Shown: positions 8,197 through 16,090 of the stretch, one piece after another
Layout of the letters: every line of letters begins with the position of its first letter
How positions within the stretch are numbered: the stretch's first letter is position 1
NCBI RefSeq assembly: GCF_001061665.1
Contig: NZ_JVSP01000005.1
Location: 33,818 to 97,817 of the forward strand
Reading direction: 5' to 3'
Source: Rothia mucilaginosa
Lineage (GTDB): Bacteria > Actinomycetota > Actinomycetes > Actinomycetales > Micrococcaceae
DNA length: 64,000 bases
The notes under the pieces: generated by a model
Told to the model about the DNA's origin: nothing
What the model saw: the letters and a program-made list of their open reading frames with translations, nothing else
The model's database searches: none
Program-made: the position numbers and the translations under genes

Positions 8197-8541
8197 GTAG
8201 GTGCACGCAAACGCAAATAAACGGGCATCTTTAAGGTTCTTTGCGAGGATTTTTGAAGTCATTGAAGGAGGGTGAAATAGTGCTAAACCCCAAGTGGGGG
8301 GCTCTTTGAGGTTAAATGTGATGAAAACTTCAACCATCGCGAGAAGATAAAATTTTCCTTGTAAAGCAGTCCAATATTTGTAGGTTATGTTTAGCTTTCG
8401 GGTTTCTTGCTAAAATTGGTACCGTTACTGCGGAATTGTGTTTGAATTTGTGGTTATTTTTGGGTTCCAGAAGGGCTTGAAATGACCCTTCTGAATAGCG
8501 AAATGCCTTGTGAGGCTATAAGATTATCTGGAAGGTTCACG

Positions 8542-8562
8542 GTTTATCATTTCGTGATAAAC
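8542..8562. promoter_or_regulatory. Perfect inverted repeat upstream of ftsR
   Basis: GTTTATCA (8542-8549) and TGATAAAC (8555-8562) are perfect 8-base arms around TTTCG. It can be an operator for a dimeric regulator or an RNA hairpin in the ftsR leader. MerR-type regulators bind dyads in long promoter spacers, so autoregulation by FtsR is possible but unproven. Confidence 0.45.
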
Positions 8563-8701
8563 AAATGAGCCGATCTATCACACTCTCAACACAAGAAGCA
8601 AAGACAACCGGCACGAAGCGATACCTTTTCCTCGAAGGGGCGCACTACTCACTCAACTCGGTGCGTAACGTAATCGGCCGGTACATACCCGAAAGACATA
8701 G

Positions 8702-9475
8702 ATGACCTCACGCATCGATGATGGCTTCAGCAAGTCTGAGGCCGCACTGGACAGCGCGGAGCACGGTGCCTCTGACCGTAACCCGCGCGAGGTGAAGAGC
8801 CGAACCATCGGTCAGGTTCTAAGCCAGCTCGACCTGGAATTCCCCGGGATCAGCGCCTCCAAGATCCGATTCCTGGAGGAGCGAGGCCTGGTGCATCCCA
8901 GCCGTACCGAAACCGGATACCGCAAGTACTCCCAGACGGATATCGAGCGTCTGCGCTACATCCTTACCATGCAGCGCGATCACTACATGCCGCTGAAGGT
9001 AATCCGTCAGCACCTGGATGACCTGGAGGCCGGTCGAGTCCTGAACTCCATGCCGACCACCGTCAGCGAGGAAGTCCTGGACAGCGTCCTCGGTACCAAC
9101 GCACAGGAGGGTCGTACCTACACCCTGCGCGAGCTGGCCGAGTACGCGAACACCACTCCCGAGCTCATCCGTGACCTGATTGACTTCGGTCTTTTGGAAG
9201 ACGGAGCGGACCACGAGTACACCGACTACGATGTGCTGATTGCCCGCGTTAGCGCGGAACTGACCCAGCACGGTATTCAGCCTCGTCACCTGCGCGCCTT
9301 CAAGTCGGCCGCGGATCGCGAGATTTCCCTCGTGGAAATCGCTGTGGCCCCTCTGGCCTCTCGTCGCGATGCGGCGTCGCAGGCCCAGGCACAGGACCGA
9401 GCCGATAAGATTCGCAAGCTCTGCCTGCAGTTGCATGCGACTCTCGTCGAGTCGGCCATGCCCACCTACGAGTAG
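8702..9475 (+). CDS. ftsR: MerR-family regulator FtsR (Rv1828-like)
   Basis: The 257-residue protein has a MerR winged helix at about residues 35-110 (TIGQVLSQL, SKIRFLEERGL, GYRKYSQTDIERLRYI) and a second helical/winged segment at about 138-200 (RTYTLRELAEYANTTPELI), the two-part layout of Rv1828/FtsR. The Corynebacterium glutamicum homologue is reported to activate ftsZ transcription, so ftsZ at 44 kb is a candidate target. The start ATG 8702 has only a weak purine tract (GAAAGA) upstream. The neighbours gcvH and a second MerR gene match the Rv1826-Rv1830 order, but garA and the DUF151 nuclease gene are missing. A strong hairpin follows at 9720. Confidence 0.9.
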   Translation: MTSRIDDGFSKSEAALDSAEHGASDRNPREVKSRTIGQVLSQLDLEFPGISASKIRFLEERGLVHPSRTETGYRKYSQTDIERLRYILTMQRDHYMPLKVIRQHLDDLEAGRVLNSMPTTVSEEVLDSVLGTNAQEGRTYTLRELAEYANTTPELIRDLIDFGLLEDGADHEYTDYDVLIARVSAELTQHGIQPRHLRAFKSAADREISLVEIAVAPLASRRDAASQAQAQDRADKIRKLCLQLHATLVESAMPTYE

Positions 9476-10239
9476 GAGGGCGACTCCGCGGCGCGGTTCC
9501 TCAAAGAGTCGGTCGCGACCGGGTGGTGTTATCTGCCCATTCCCCGGGGATACGCCCTTTGTGGCGTAAGCCCGTGGTTACCGTCCGTACGCGAATGGTA
9601 ACCCCCAAGATTTGGACGATGCCGCTTCTAAAACGCGGATTTCTACCCCTTCGTCCAACACGAAGAGCTTCTATACCAGGGGCTCCCGGCCTGCCAAAGG
9701 CTATTCACTTAACTCAGCGGCGAATGCGTGCCAATCTCCGGATTGGCGCGCATTCGCTATTTAAGGCCGGGGGAGAGGGAGAGAGTGAAAGCGGAGGCCC
9801 GTGGGCTCGATACCCGACGAAGAATTGTAACTCGGTGGCAGCTTCGCCTTCGGGACGACCCGCGAGATTACCTGGGGCAGATATCGTGGGCTTGCCGTGG
9901 GGGCGTGAGGGGCATCCTGAGCGGATTCTGAGCGGATTCTGAGAGGAGAAAGAACGACTCTCACGGTGCGTTCGATTTTAAGTAGGGCACCGTATCGGTT
10001 AAAATGGAGTGAATGAGCCGCGCCTATCGCGCACCGGTCGCTCTGTCGACCCTCGAATCGTTCTCCAGCGGAACGACGTATTCGGGGCGATACCGGCCGC
10101 CGATTGATGGGGCGCGGTGTATCGCTTAACGGCTCCCGCTACGCCCAACGGGCATCCGGGAACCGGGCGAAAACTAGCTAAGACGCGTGACTGGCATTCT
10201 GCGGATGCCGCATACGAGGACACAAAAGGAGGGGCCGTG
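9476..10239. other. Non-coding gap where a DUF151 gene would be expected
   Basis: These 764 bases separate the two MerR genes. Small open frames (9523-9942, 9728-9931) have Pro/Arg-rich, unconvincing products. I see a long hairpin at 9720-9757 and an 11-bp direct repeat (GAGCGGATTCT) at about 9919-9942. In mycobacteria the bifunctional nuclease (DUF151, Rv1829) sits at this place. No remnant of it is recognisable. Confidence 0.55.
9720..9762 (+). terminator. Long hairpin downstream of ftsR
   Basis: GCGAATGCGTGCCAATC (9720-9736) pairs with GATTGGCGCGCATTCGC (9741-9757), a 17-base stem with one G-T type mismatch and a TCCG loop, followed by TATTT. The T tail is short. It is a probable terminator for ftsR although 245 bases from its stop. 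Confidence 0.6.
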
Positions 10240-10872
10240 GTGGAGCACCAGACCGGCGAGAGCGCAGGCACTGACGAGGCGTACCCGAGCTTCGACCAGC
10301 CCCTGGACGGATTCGACGCGCTCTTTCCCGCGGCACCGCCTCCTCGCGGTGAACAGGGCGTGCTCTTCGCGGACCCCGTTTCTGTGGTGGAGGAAAACCT
10401 GGGTTACCGTGGTGCTGTCGCCTGCAAGGCGGCCGGTATCACCTACCGCCAGCTCGACTACTGGGCCCGCACCGACCTTGTGGTTCCCACCGTGCGCGGC
10501 GCATCCGGTTCCGGTACCCAGCGCCTCTACAGCTTCCGCGACGTTCTCGTGCTCAAGATCGTGAAGCGCCTGCTCGATACCGGCGTGTCCCTGCAGCAGA
10601 TTCGCCTCTCCATTGAGCACCTGCGAAGCCGAGGCCTGGATGACCTGGCCGATATCACGCTCATGAGCGATGGCACCACCGTGTACGAGTGCACCTCACC
10701 CAGCGAGGTTATCGACCTGGTGCAGGCCGGTCAGGGTGTCTTCGGCATCGCTATCGGTCGCGTGTGGCGAGAAATCGAGATGAACCTCAATGGCCAGCCC
10801 GGCGAGGAAATGCACGAATCCTTCGAAGGTGACGAACTCGCCGCCCGCCGCGCCCGCCGCGCCCAGGCCTAA
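10240..10872 (+). CDS. MerR-family transcriptional regulator (Rv1830-like)
   Basis: The 210-residue protein has a disordered acidic N-terminus and a MerR helix-turn-helix at about residues 57-125 (GYRGAVACKAAGITYRQLDY, LYSFRDVLVLKIVKRL, GVSLQQIRLSIEHL). The open frame begins at ATG 10117, but AAAGGAGG at 10225-10232 points to GTG 10240 (or the adjoining GTG 10237) as the start; the upstream part lacks sensible protein composition. It corresponds to Rv1830 in the gcvH-garA-ftsR-DUF151-MerR order. The target genes are unknown. Two hairpins lie after the stop codon. Confidence 0.85.
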   Translation: MEHQTGESAGTDEAYPSFDQPLDGFDALFPAAPPPRGEQGVLFADPVSVVEENLGYRGAVACKAAGITYRQLDYWARTDLVVPTVRGASGSGTQRLYSFRDVLVLKIVKRLLDTGVSLQQIRLSIEHLRSRGLDDLADITLMSDGTTVYECTSPSEVIDLVQAGQGVFGIAIGRVWREIEMNLNGQPGEEMHESFEGDELAARRARRAQA

Positions 10873-10935
10873 TACCCGTCTGACCCGTCGGTCATAACTG
10901 CGGGGCTCCAGCCCCACAGACCCCATACTTTTTCT

Positions 10936-10974
10936 TCTGCCCGCCCGAGCACCAACGATGCATGGGCGGGCAGA
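10936..10974 (+). terminator. Hairpin after the second MerR gene
   Basis: TCTGCCCGCCC (10936-10946) pairs perfectly with GGGCGGGCAGA (10964-10974) over a 17-base loop. A smaller GGGGCT/AGCCCC hairpin lies just before it near 10902-10916, followed at a distance by a CTTTTTC tract. Neither has the ideal stem plus T-run layout, so termination here is likely but not certain. Confidence 0.45.
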
Positions 10975-11087
10975 ACGCTATCTTCGGGGGGAGAGGGTAA
11001 GAACACTCAGGGACCAAAAAGGCGCATCGAGACCGCATGGTGGGCATAACGAGCAAATATTCAAGGGCAGGTTGAGAAAAAACTCAC

Positions 11088-11125
11088 GTTACCCCCTGTC
11101 AGGTCCGGAAGGAGCACACGGATTC
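11088..11125 (+). ncRNA. Possible small SRP RNA (4.5S-like) core
   Basis: GTCAGGTCCGGAAGGAGCA (11098-11116) is nearly identical to the domain-IV loop of bacterial signal recognition particle RNA, which has GUCAGGUCCGGAAGGAAGCA; one A is missing. Flanks ACCCCCTG and CACACGGA resemble the usual ACCCC and CGGUAA flanks and pair partly (CCCTGT with ACACGG, one mismatch). A longer basal stem that I would expect in a ~95-nt SRP RNA is not convincing, so the ends are not assignable. A -10-like TAGAAT follows at 11128 and may serve the ParA gene. It may be the real ffs, a decayed copy, or coincidence. Confidence 0.4.
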
Positions 11126-11171
11126 GCTAGAATGAAGGAGCATTACACCTCACTCATATCACGGATTCTCA

Positions 11172-11984
11172 ATGTCCCGAATCGTTAGTATCAGTAGCCT
11201 CAAGGGCGGCGTGGGTAAAACCTCCATCACCCTGGGGCTCGCCTCCGCGGCGCTACACAGCGGCCTTTCCGCACTCGTTATTGACCTCGACCCCCACGGA
11301 GACGCCAGCACCGGCCTAGCCGTCGACGAAAGCATCCCCGACGTGGCCTCCCTGATTGCCAGCACCAATGAACGAGCCTTCGCCGATGAAGCCGGAGAGT
11401 CCGCCTGGAACAGGCTGGTGGGCAAACCAACCCTGCTGACCAACACCCCCGTCGACACCGGTAGCGTGCGGGTTGCCCGTGGGTCGGCACGTTCCACCCT
11501 CGTGGACCGTCAGGAAGCCGCACCGTTCATTCGCAGATTCAAGCGCATGGTGGACGCCGCGGCGGGCGCCTACGACGTGATTCTGATTGACTGCCCGCCC
11601 TTCCTGGGGACGCTTTCCTCGATGGGCTGGGCCGCCAGCCAGCGCATCCTCTCCGTGGCCGAGCCCTCCCTCTTCTCTGTGGCCGGCACGGAACGCACCC
11701 TACGCGCCATCCTGCGCTTCCAGCAGGAGAGCGGCACAAGTATCGACGGGGCCGGGGTCGTCATCAACAAGATGCGCCCGGACGACAGCGAGCACCAGTA
11801 CCGTCGAGACGAGATGCGCTCGCTCTTTGGCGACCTCGTGGCCGAACCCGTCCTGCGAGAAAGCCCCGTGCTGCAGCGAGCCCAGGGCGCCGCCTACCCG
11901 ATTCACTTCTGGCCCGACGAAGAATCCGTCGAACCCGCCGTGGACTTTACCCGACTGCTGGTTGGGCTCATGGCCGACCTGTAG
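11172..11984 (+). CDS. ParA/Soj-family ATPase (orphan)
   Basis: The 270-residue protein has the deviant Walker A KGGVGKT (residues 11-17, with the signature Lys11), the A' motif LVIDLDPHGDAS (about 35-46) and Walker B VILIDCPP (135-142). ParA-type ATPases position DNA or protein cargo by ATP-dependent dimerisation. No parB or parS-like site adjoins it, so it is not the usual chromosomal par operon and its cargo is unknown. ATG 11172 lacks a clear ribosome site, and a TAGAAT hexamer at 11128-11133 could be the -10. The neighbours are an SRP-RNA-like motif upstream and mtr downstream. Confidence 0.88.
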   Translation: MSRIVSISSLKGGVGKTSITLGLASAALHSGLSALVIDLDPHGDASTGLAVDESIPDVASLIASTNERAFADEAGESAWNRLVGKPTLLTNTPVDTGSVRVARGSARSTLVDRQEAAPFIRRFKRMVDAAAGAYDVILIDCPPFLGTLSSMGWAASQRILSVAEPSLFSVAGTERTLRAILRFQQESGTSIDGAGVVINKMRPDDSEHQYRRDEMRSLFGDLVAEPVLRESPVLQRAQGAAYPIHFWPDEESVEPAVDFTRLLVGLMADL

Positions 11985-12206
11985 GCCGTCAACCGGATTG
12001 TCGACCGGGCGAAGAGGTGAACGCTCGAGTTGCGTGCCGCATCATGTTCCGGGCTGATCTGGCGATAGAGGCTTCTACGGGAATAGCCGTGCTCCCCGAC
12101 GCGTTATAGTGGCAGTAAAAGAGCTGCACGCCCGTAAGAATCCCCGGACGTTTCCGTATGGGGCCGCGGTCGTGCCGTAGGTAAGACAGAGAAAGAGAAG
12201 AACATC

Positions 12207-13667
12207 GTGAGCATCGAACACCTGGAACGCATCGACGGGGTAGCCCAGTACGACCTCATCGTCATCGGCTCCGGATCCGGCAACACCCTCATCGGCCCCG
12301 AATGGGACGACAAGAAGGTCGCCCTCATCGACGGCGGCATCTTCGGTGGCACCTGCCTGAACGTGGGCTGTATTCCCACCAAGATGTACGTCTACCCGGC
12401 CACCATCGCCCAGAAGACTCGCGAGGTTAAGCACCTTGGCATTGACGCGCACGTGGATGCCGTGCACTGGCCCGAGATCCGCGACCGTATCTTCGCCTCC
12501 CGCATCGACCGTATTTCCGAGGGCGGCCGCGATTGGCGTGCAGGCCTGCCCAACGTCGACTTCTACGACCAGTACGCACGCTTCGTCGGTTCGCACACGC
12601 TGGAGTTGACCGACGGCACCCGCCTGCAGGGCCGCCAGATCGTGATTGCGGCAGGTTCGCGCGCCGTGTTGCCTCCCGTGCCCGGTATCGACTCCTCCAA
12701 GGTCTACACCAACGACAATGTCATGCGCATGGACGAGCTACCCGCACGCATGGTCGTCATCGGCGGCGGCGTGATTGCGGCAGAATTCTCCCACGTCTTC
12801 TCCGCATTCGGCACCGAAGTGACCCAGCTGAACCGCTCCTCCCGCCTGTTGCGCAGCGTGGATGAAGAGGTCGTGGCACGCTTTGAAGAAGCCGCAAGCA
12901 AGCAGTGGAACATCGTCAAGGATGCGTCCCTCTCCGAGATCCGTGAGAACGCCGACGGCAGCGTGACCGTCGTAGCGAAGCGTGCTTCCGAGAACGGCGA
13001 AGAACTGCTCGAAATCCCGGCAGACGCTGTACTCGTGGCAACCGGCCGCCGCCCCAACGCCGACACCCTCAACGCGAAGAACTACTTCGACGTGCAGGAC
13101 GGCGGTCAGCTCAGCGTCGATAAGCACCAGCGCGTGCTCTACAACGGCGCACCCGTACCCGGCGTCTACGCCCTCGGCGACGTGTCCAGCCGCTACCAGC
13201 TCAAGCACGTGGCCAACCACGAGGCACGCGTTGTGCAGCACAACCTCAGCCACCCCGAGGATTTGCGTGCCAGCGACCACCGCTACGTACCCGCCGCGGT
13301 CTTCAGCAACCCGCAGATTGCCGTGGTCGGCATGACCGAAGAGCAGGCGCGCCAGGCCGCTGAGCGTGAAGGCTTTGAGATTACCGTCAAGGCACAGAAC
13401 TTTGGCGACACCGCCTACGGCTGGGCAATGGAAGACAAGATTGGCCTGTGCAAGCTCATCGCCCGCAAGGACAACGGCATGCTGCTCGGCGCACACCTGG
13501 TCGGTGAAGAGTCCTCCGTGCTCATCCAGCCGCTGATTCAGGCCATGAGCTTCAACCAGGATGCCCGCACCCTGGCCCGCGGTCAGTACTGGACTCACCC
13601 GGCCCTGACCGAAGTTGTGGAGAACGCCCTGCTCGGCTTGGAGTTCGACGAACCCGCTCAGGCCTAA
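12207..13667 (+). CDS. mtr: Mycothione reductase
   Basis: The 486-residue flavoprotein reduces mycothiol disulfide with NADPH and keeps the actinobacterial thiol pool reduced. It shows the FAD motif GSGSGN (residues 21-26), the redox disulfide GGTCLNVGCIPTK (Cys50/Cys55), an NADPH-binding VIGGGVIAAEF near 190, ATGRRPN, the FAD-binding YALGDVSS, and the catalytic HPALTE pair (His464, Glu469). The specific phrases LKHVANHEARVVQHN and YGWAMED separate Mtr from glutathione or lipoamide reductases. GTG 12207 follows AGAGAAG. It stands alone between the ParA gene and a shared terminator. Its presence supports an actinobacterial origin. Confidence 0.95.
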   Translation: MSIEHLERIDGVAQYDLIVIGSGSGNTLIGPEWDDKKVALIDGGIFGGTCLNVGCIPTKMYVYPATIAQKTREVKHLGIDAHVDAVHWPEIRDRIFASRIDRISEGGRDWRAGLPNVDFYDQYARFVGSHTLELTDGTRLQGRQIVIAAGSRAVLPPVPGIDSSKVYTNDNVMRMDELPARMVVIGGGVIAAEFSHVFSAFGTEVTQLNRSSRLLRSVDEEVVARFEEAASKQWNIVKDASLSEIRENADGSVTVVAKRASENGEELLEIPADAVLVATGRRPNADTLNAKNYFDVQDGGQLSVDKHQRVLYNGAPVPGVYALGDVSSRYQLKHVANHEARVVQHNLSHPEDLRASDHRYVPAAVFSNPQIAVVGMTEEQARQAAEREGFEITVKAQNFGDTAYGWAMEDKIGLCKLIARKDNGMLLGAHLVGEESSVLIQPLIQAMSFNQDARTLARGQYWTHPALTEVVENALLGLEFDEPAQA

Positions 13668-13725
13668 CGCCCGGGCACACGGAACACCTCTGAAGCCCTG
13701 AATCTCGGGGGTGCAAAACACCAAA

Positions 13726-13760
13726 GGAGGGGGTCGCACCGAATCGGTGCGACCCCCTCC
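13726..13760. terminator. Bidirectional terminator between mtr and fadD
   Basis: GGAGGGGGTCGCACC (13726-13740) and GGTGCGACCCCCTCC (13746-13760) form a perfect 15-bp stem with a GAATC loop. It lies between the convergent mtr and acyl-CoA synthetase genes. T-rich bases follow on both strands (TACTTGCGTTT on plus, CTTTGGTGTTTT on minus). Confidence 0.85.
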
Positions 13761-13812
13761 TACTTGCGTTTATTGCTTTGGCCAGAACTAGAGCGGCGCG
13801 GCCCTAGCTCCG

Positions 13813-16008
13813 CTACTCGGGCTTCTTCTCTTCGCGCTGAGCTTCTGCCCGCGGAGCATCCTTCGAACCCGGCTCTTCTGCGGTCTCGGCAGACGTGTCG
13901 GCGCCCTTCACATTTTCCGTGCTTTCCGCGGATTCCTCAGTCTCTTCAGAATCCCCGGCGGCTACCGCACGGTTCTCCTGGTATTCCTGAATCATCTCGA
14001 CGGCCTGCTCACGCAGCTCGCCCAGACGCTCGGTTGCCTGGTCACGGAACTCGGCCAGACGCTCGGCCTGCTGATCGGCGTACTCGGCCAGGCGCTCGGT
14101 TGCCTGGTCGCGCAGCTCCACGAGTCGCTCCGTCTGCTCGGCGGCGTAGTCCTGCAGGCGGGACAGCGAATCCGAGGTGGTGGCGGTAACCCGGCCGTAC
14201 ATTTCATCCACGTAGGAGGAGAAATCCTGCAGCACCTTCGCGCGGCGAATCTTGTGCGAGGGGGTCAGATAGCCGTCCTCCTCGGTCAGATCGCGGTTCA
14301 TGATGCGGAACTCACGGATACCCTCGGCGCGCGAGACCAGCTGATTCGCCTCGTCCACAATTCGCTGCACGGCGGCGCGTACCGCCGGATGCACGGCCGC
14401 CTCCGGGATGGACAGTGAACGCGGCAGCCCCAGGTGCTCGAGCTGCTCGGGCAGGGTATCCGGATCCAGGGTCACGAGGGCCGCGATGAAGGGCTTCTCA
14501 TCCCCCACCAGCATGGCCTGGGAGACCAGGGGAGAGGTGCGCAGATGGTTCTCCGCAATGCCCGGAATGACGTTCTTGCCGCCGGCGGTGACGATGATTT
14601 CCTTCTTGCGTCCCACAATCTTCAGCAACCCGGCCTCGTCGAACTCGGCCAGGTCGCCGGTACGGAACCAACCGTCCTCGGTGAACGCCTGGGCGTCCTC
14701 CTCGGGGTTCTTGTAGTACCCCTTCATGACGCCCACACCGCGCACCAGTAGCTCGCCGTCCTCGGCGATGGTGCCCTCGGCACCCGGAAGGAGCGGGCCA
14801 ATCCTACCGATCTGATACGGGGTGATACGCCCGGCCGCGATGGGAGCGCAGGTCTCGGTCAGGCCGTAGCCCTCAATGACCTGCACGCCCACCGCGTGGA
14901 AGAAGTGCGCGAGGCGCTCACCCAGCGGGCCGCCTCCGGAGACCGCGTAGTGTAGCTGCCCGCCCAGAGCAGCACGCAACTTGGAGTACACGAGACGGTC
15001 GTACAGGGCGTACTGCGCCGCGAGCTTGAAAGATACATGTCCGGCGACCTTCGCCTTCGACCAAGCAATCGCGATGTCCACCGAGCGGTCGAAAAGAGCC
15101 TTGTTGAGAGAACCGCCCTTCTCTGCCTTGGCCTTGGCCCCCTCATACACCTTCTCGAAGACTCGGGGGACCACCAGTAGCATGGTCGGCTTGAAGCTAT
15201 CAAGGTCGGCAGCGAGGTTCTTAATGTTCGGGGAGTGGCCGATAACCACACCGGAGTCCAGGGCCAGCACCTGAATCAGGCGAGCCAGCACGTGGGCCAG
15301 CGGCAGGAAGAGAATCGACGAGTTGCGGGGGTTCGCAATCTCGCTTTCCACGAAGCGCGTGTTGGCGCTCAGGTTCAGGAAATTGCCGTGGGTGAGCGGG
15401 CAACCCTTGGGGCGGCCGGTCGTGCCGGAGGTGTACACAATGGTCGCGATGTCATCGCAGGTGGCGCGGGTGCGTGCCTGCTCAAGCTGTTCGTCGCTGA
15501 CCTCGGAAGCACGGGCGCTCAGTGAATCCAGGTCACCGTTCTCGATGACCCAGCGGTGCTTCAGCTGCATGGGCTCTTCGGCGGATGCAGAAAGCTCCTC
15601 GGCCTCCTTGATGCGGCCCAGCAACTTCTCATCCTCGACGAAGACCGCGATGGCCTCGGAGTGGGAGAGCGCCCAGGAGGCCTGGGCGGGGGCGTTCGTT
15701 TCGTAGACCGGCACGGAGATAGCACCGGCGTACCAGATGGCGAAGTCGATTACGGTCCACTCGAAGCGGGTACGGCTCATAATGCCCACGCGGTCACCCG
15801 GGCGGATACCCGCGGCAATCATGCCCTTCGCCAGGTCGGCCACCATGCGGTAAAACTCGCTGGCGCGTACCGGCTGCCAATTGCCCGGGGACATCTGGCG
15901 ACGGTACAGCACGGGGTCCGCGCTGTTGGCGCGGTGACGCTCAACGAGGCTCGTGAGGTTCAACGAGGGGTCGACAATGACCTCCGCGGGGGAAGAAAAG
16001 ACTTTCAT
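13813..16008 (-). CDS. Long-chain acyl-CoA synthetase (FadD15-like) with 11-residue repeat tail
   Basis: The 731-residue enzyme activates fatty acids to acyl-CoA through an acyl-adenylate. The ATP-binding signature YTSGTTGRPKG is at 192-202, followed by the GYGLTET motif and DGWFRTGDLAEFDEAG with IVGRKKEIIVTAGGKNV near the C-terminal domain hinge. The conserved enzyme ends near residue 600. It is followed by six tandem 11-residue units (615-680, consensus xERLxExRDQA), predicted as one long amphipathic helix, and then a 51-residue acidic Glu/Ser/Ala tail. That extension is absent from ordinary FadD15. AAAGGCG precedes ATG 16008. An esterase gene lies 82 bases upstream on the same strand and plsC is divergent, so the block looks lipid-related. 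Confidence 0.92.
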   Translation of the reverse strand: MKVFSSPAEVIVDPSLNLTSLVERHRANSADPVLYRRQMSPGNWQPVRASEFYRMVADLAKGMIAAGIRPGDRVGIMSRTRFEWTVIDFAIWYAGAISVPVYETNAPAQASWALSHSEAIAVFVEDEKLLGRIKEAEELSASAEEPMQLKHRWVIENGDLDSLSARASEVSDEQLEQARTRATCDDIATIVYTSGTTGRPKGCPLTHGNFLNLSANTRFVESEIANPRNSSILFLPLAHVLARLIQVLALDSGVVIGHSPNIKNLAADLDSFKPTMLLVVPRVFEKVYEGAKAKAEKGGSLNKALFDRSVDIAIAWSKAKVAGHVSFKLAAQYALYDRLVYSKLRAALGGQLHYAVSGGGPLGERLAHFFHAVGVQVIEGYGLTETCAPIAAGRITPYQIGRIGPLLPGAEGTIAEDGELLVRGVGVMKGYYKNPEEDAQAFTEDGWFRTGDLAEFDEAGLLKIVGRKKEIIVTAGGKNVIPGIAENHLRTSPLVSQAMLVGDEKPFIAALVTLDPDTLPEQLEHLGLPRSLSIPEAAVHPAVRAAVQRIVDEANQLVSRAEGIREFRIMNRDLTEEDGYLTPSHKIRRAKVLQDFSSYVDEMYGRVTATTSDSLSRLQDYAAEQTERLVELRDQATERLAEYADQQAERLAEFRDQATERLGELREQAVEMIQEYQENRAVAAGDSEETEESAESTENVKGADTSAETAEEPGSKDAPRAEAQREEKKPE
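13969..14166 (-). repeat. Six tandem 33-bp units encoding 11-residue helix repeats
   Basis: The units read LSRLQDYAAEQ, TERLVELRDQA, TERLAEYADQQ, AERLAEFRDQA, TERLGELREQA and VEMIQEYQENR. Eleven-residue periodicity gives three full helical turns, so one face stays hydrophobic (Leu, Phe, Tyr, Val) along the whole 66 residues. This is the pattern of perilipin- and apolipoprotein-type lipid-surface helices. The function here is inference. Confidence 0.9.
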
Positions 16009-16090
16009 GATGCGCCTTTCGGTTGGGGCGGCCTCTGCACGGTCCCGGTGCGGTTCTACGGCAGTCGCGGGGTGGAATACGGTACTGCGC

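Larger units (their letters stand above)
8122..8701. other. AT-rich gap where garA would be expected
   Basis: No gene is visible in these 580 bases. After the gcvH terminator (8163-8196) the sequence becomes markedly AT-rich (8200-8570), and it contains a perfect inverted repeat at 8542-8562. In mycobacteria the FHA-domain gene garA lies between gcvH and ftsR. I found no FHA motif in any frame here. The AT-rich part is best read as the ftsR promoter and leader region. Confidence 0.6.

Noticed and set aside
9523-9942. Small open frames in the gap between the MerR genes
   Set aside because: Pro/Arg/Gly-rich products without ribosome sites, crossing the hairpin at 9720. No similarity to DUF151.
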